Positions 5,318 to 5,616 of a DNA stretch of 5,616 bases are shown one piece after another. The position numbers and the translations under genes are program-made. This stretch comes from an uncultured Kiritimatiellota bacterium. Lineage in GTDB: Bacteria > Verrucomicrobiota > Kiritimatiellia > RFP12 > UBA1067. The notes under the pieces were generated by a model. It ran no database searches. It was not told the DNA's origin and worked only from the letters and a program-made list of their open reading frames with translations. The stretch spans positions 1-5,616 of the forward strand of contig CAKULR010000116.1 of NCBI GenBank assembly GCA_934667295.1, read 5' to 3'. Numbering within the stretch: the first letter of the stretch is position 1; each line of letters starts with the position of its first letter.

Positions 5318-5616
5318 AACCGGCTCTCACCGTACCGTCTCCAGTAACACATATTACTCCGGCAATGAAAGAGAAAGAGGTTGATAAACTCCGATGATTG
5401 ATGCTCTCGCGCGGCCTACTACGGCTACCCTCCGAAGCAAGCTTCTGCGGCGCATTCCCGCTCCGCAGACTGTATCTGGCTTCGCAGAAGCCAGTCACAA
5501 GACAATCGCCTGCAGGGTCGTGAAGTGCGAATGTTGCAACCTTTGGCAGAAACATTCTGCGGAGCGGTAGCGAGAGCCACACGAATCGGAGTTGTTTTCA
5601 CACTGGGGAGAATCAA
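5318..5616. other. Non-coding upstream region of the cassette
   Basis: I find no supported gene here. Two minus-strand frames are open for much of it, but both run through the inverted-repeat element, lack recognisable motifs and have no good ribosome site. One of them reaches the right edge (stop at 5425), so the tail of an upstream gene cannot be fully excluded. The region holds a partial dyad at 5344-5357 and the 207-base palindromic element at 5387-5593. Confidence 0.6.
5387..5593. repeat. Imperfect 207-base palindromic element with nested hairpins
   Basis: The ends are inverted repeats: AACTCCGAT (5387-5395) with ATCGGAGTT (5585-5593), and GCTCTCG (5403-5409) with CGAGAGC (5571-5577), separated on each side by seven unpaired bases. 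The pairing resumes with GCTACC (5424-5429) against GGTAGC (5566-5571) and CTCCG (5430-5434) against CGGAG (5560-5564), after a 14-base insertion on the left arm. Inside are local hairpins. CTGGCTTC/GAAGCCAG with a GCA loop is at 5476-5494, and GCAGAA/TTCTGC with an ACA loop at 5546-5560. GAAGC/GCTTC is at 5434-5445, and TCTGCGG/CCGCAGA at 5444-5469. No target-site duplication is visible. It could be a MITE or REP-like element, a structured RNA or a recombination site. Which one cannot be told from a single copy. Confidence 0.65.

Noticed and set aside
5262..5582. 106-codon minus-strand frame over the palindromic element and the cassette promoter
   Set aside because: It covers inverted repeats and overlaps the DUF3791 gene in another frame. 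It has no good ribosome site and no known motif, so repeat-derived spurious coding is more likely.
5387..5593. CRISPR array or integron attC array
   Set aside because: There are no regularly spaced direct repeats, and no attC core pair (GTTRRRY with RYYYAAC) was found. The symmetry is that of inverted repeats.
5425..5616. Open minus-strand frame touching the right edge
   Set aside because: It shows no recognisable motif and passes through the palindromic element. It could be the tail of an upstream gene, but nothing in view supports that.

Overview
The window is a GC-rich bacterial segment in which every supported gene lies on the minus strand, so it is transcribed from right to left. The pst part is very GC-rich (a sampled 60-base stretch inside pstC has 48 G/C). 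The cassette at about 4282-5284 is much more balanced (29 of 60 in one sampled stretch). A diderm gut-type bacterium is my best guess, possibly in the Verrucomicrobiota/Kiritimatiellae/Lentisphaerae range. That rests only on high GC plus DUF3990/DUF3791 accessory genes, and I could not confirm it.

Layout from right to left. Positions 5387-5593 hold a non-coding, highly structured imperfect palindrome with nested hairpins. An extended -10 promoter (5308-5316) precedes a compact three-gene cassette: a DUF3791-like protein (5024-5284), a DUF3990-like protein with an ADP-ribosyltransferase-like motif pattern (4533-5027), and an 84-residue partner (4282-4536). Both junctions are ATGA overlaps, so the three proteins are probably translationally coupled and may act together. 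A gene-free 182-base stretch follows (4100-4281), with a nine-G run and a bulged hairpin. Then comes the phosphate-uptake operon pstC-pstA-pstB-phoU (4099 down to 929), with gaps of 4, 28 and 1 bases. Last is the N-terminal 296 codons of a ketosynthase-like protein (890 down to the left edge), 38 bases after phoU.

PstC and PstA form the membrane channel of the high-affinity phosphate ABC importer, PstB is its ATPase, and PhoU links transporter state to Pho regulation. The binding protein gene pstS, usually first in such operons, is absent here; the position upstream of pstC is taken by the accessory cassette. The ketosynthase-like protein has alanine where condensing enzymes carry the nucleophilic cysteine, which suggests a chain-length-factor-like, decarboxylative or otherwise non-condensing role.

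The items most worth a second look are the DUF3791/DUF3990/small-protein cassette, the 207-base palindromic element upstream of it, and the cysteine-less ketosynthase.
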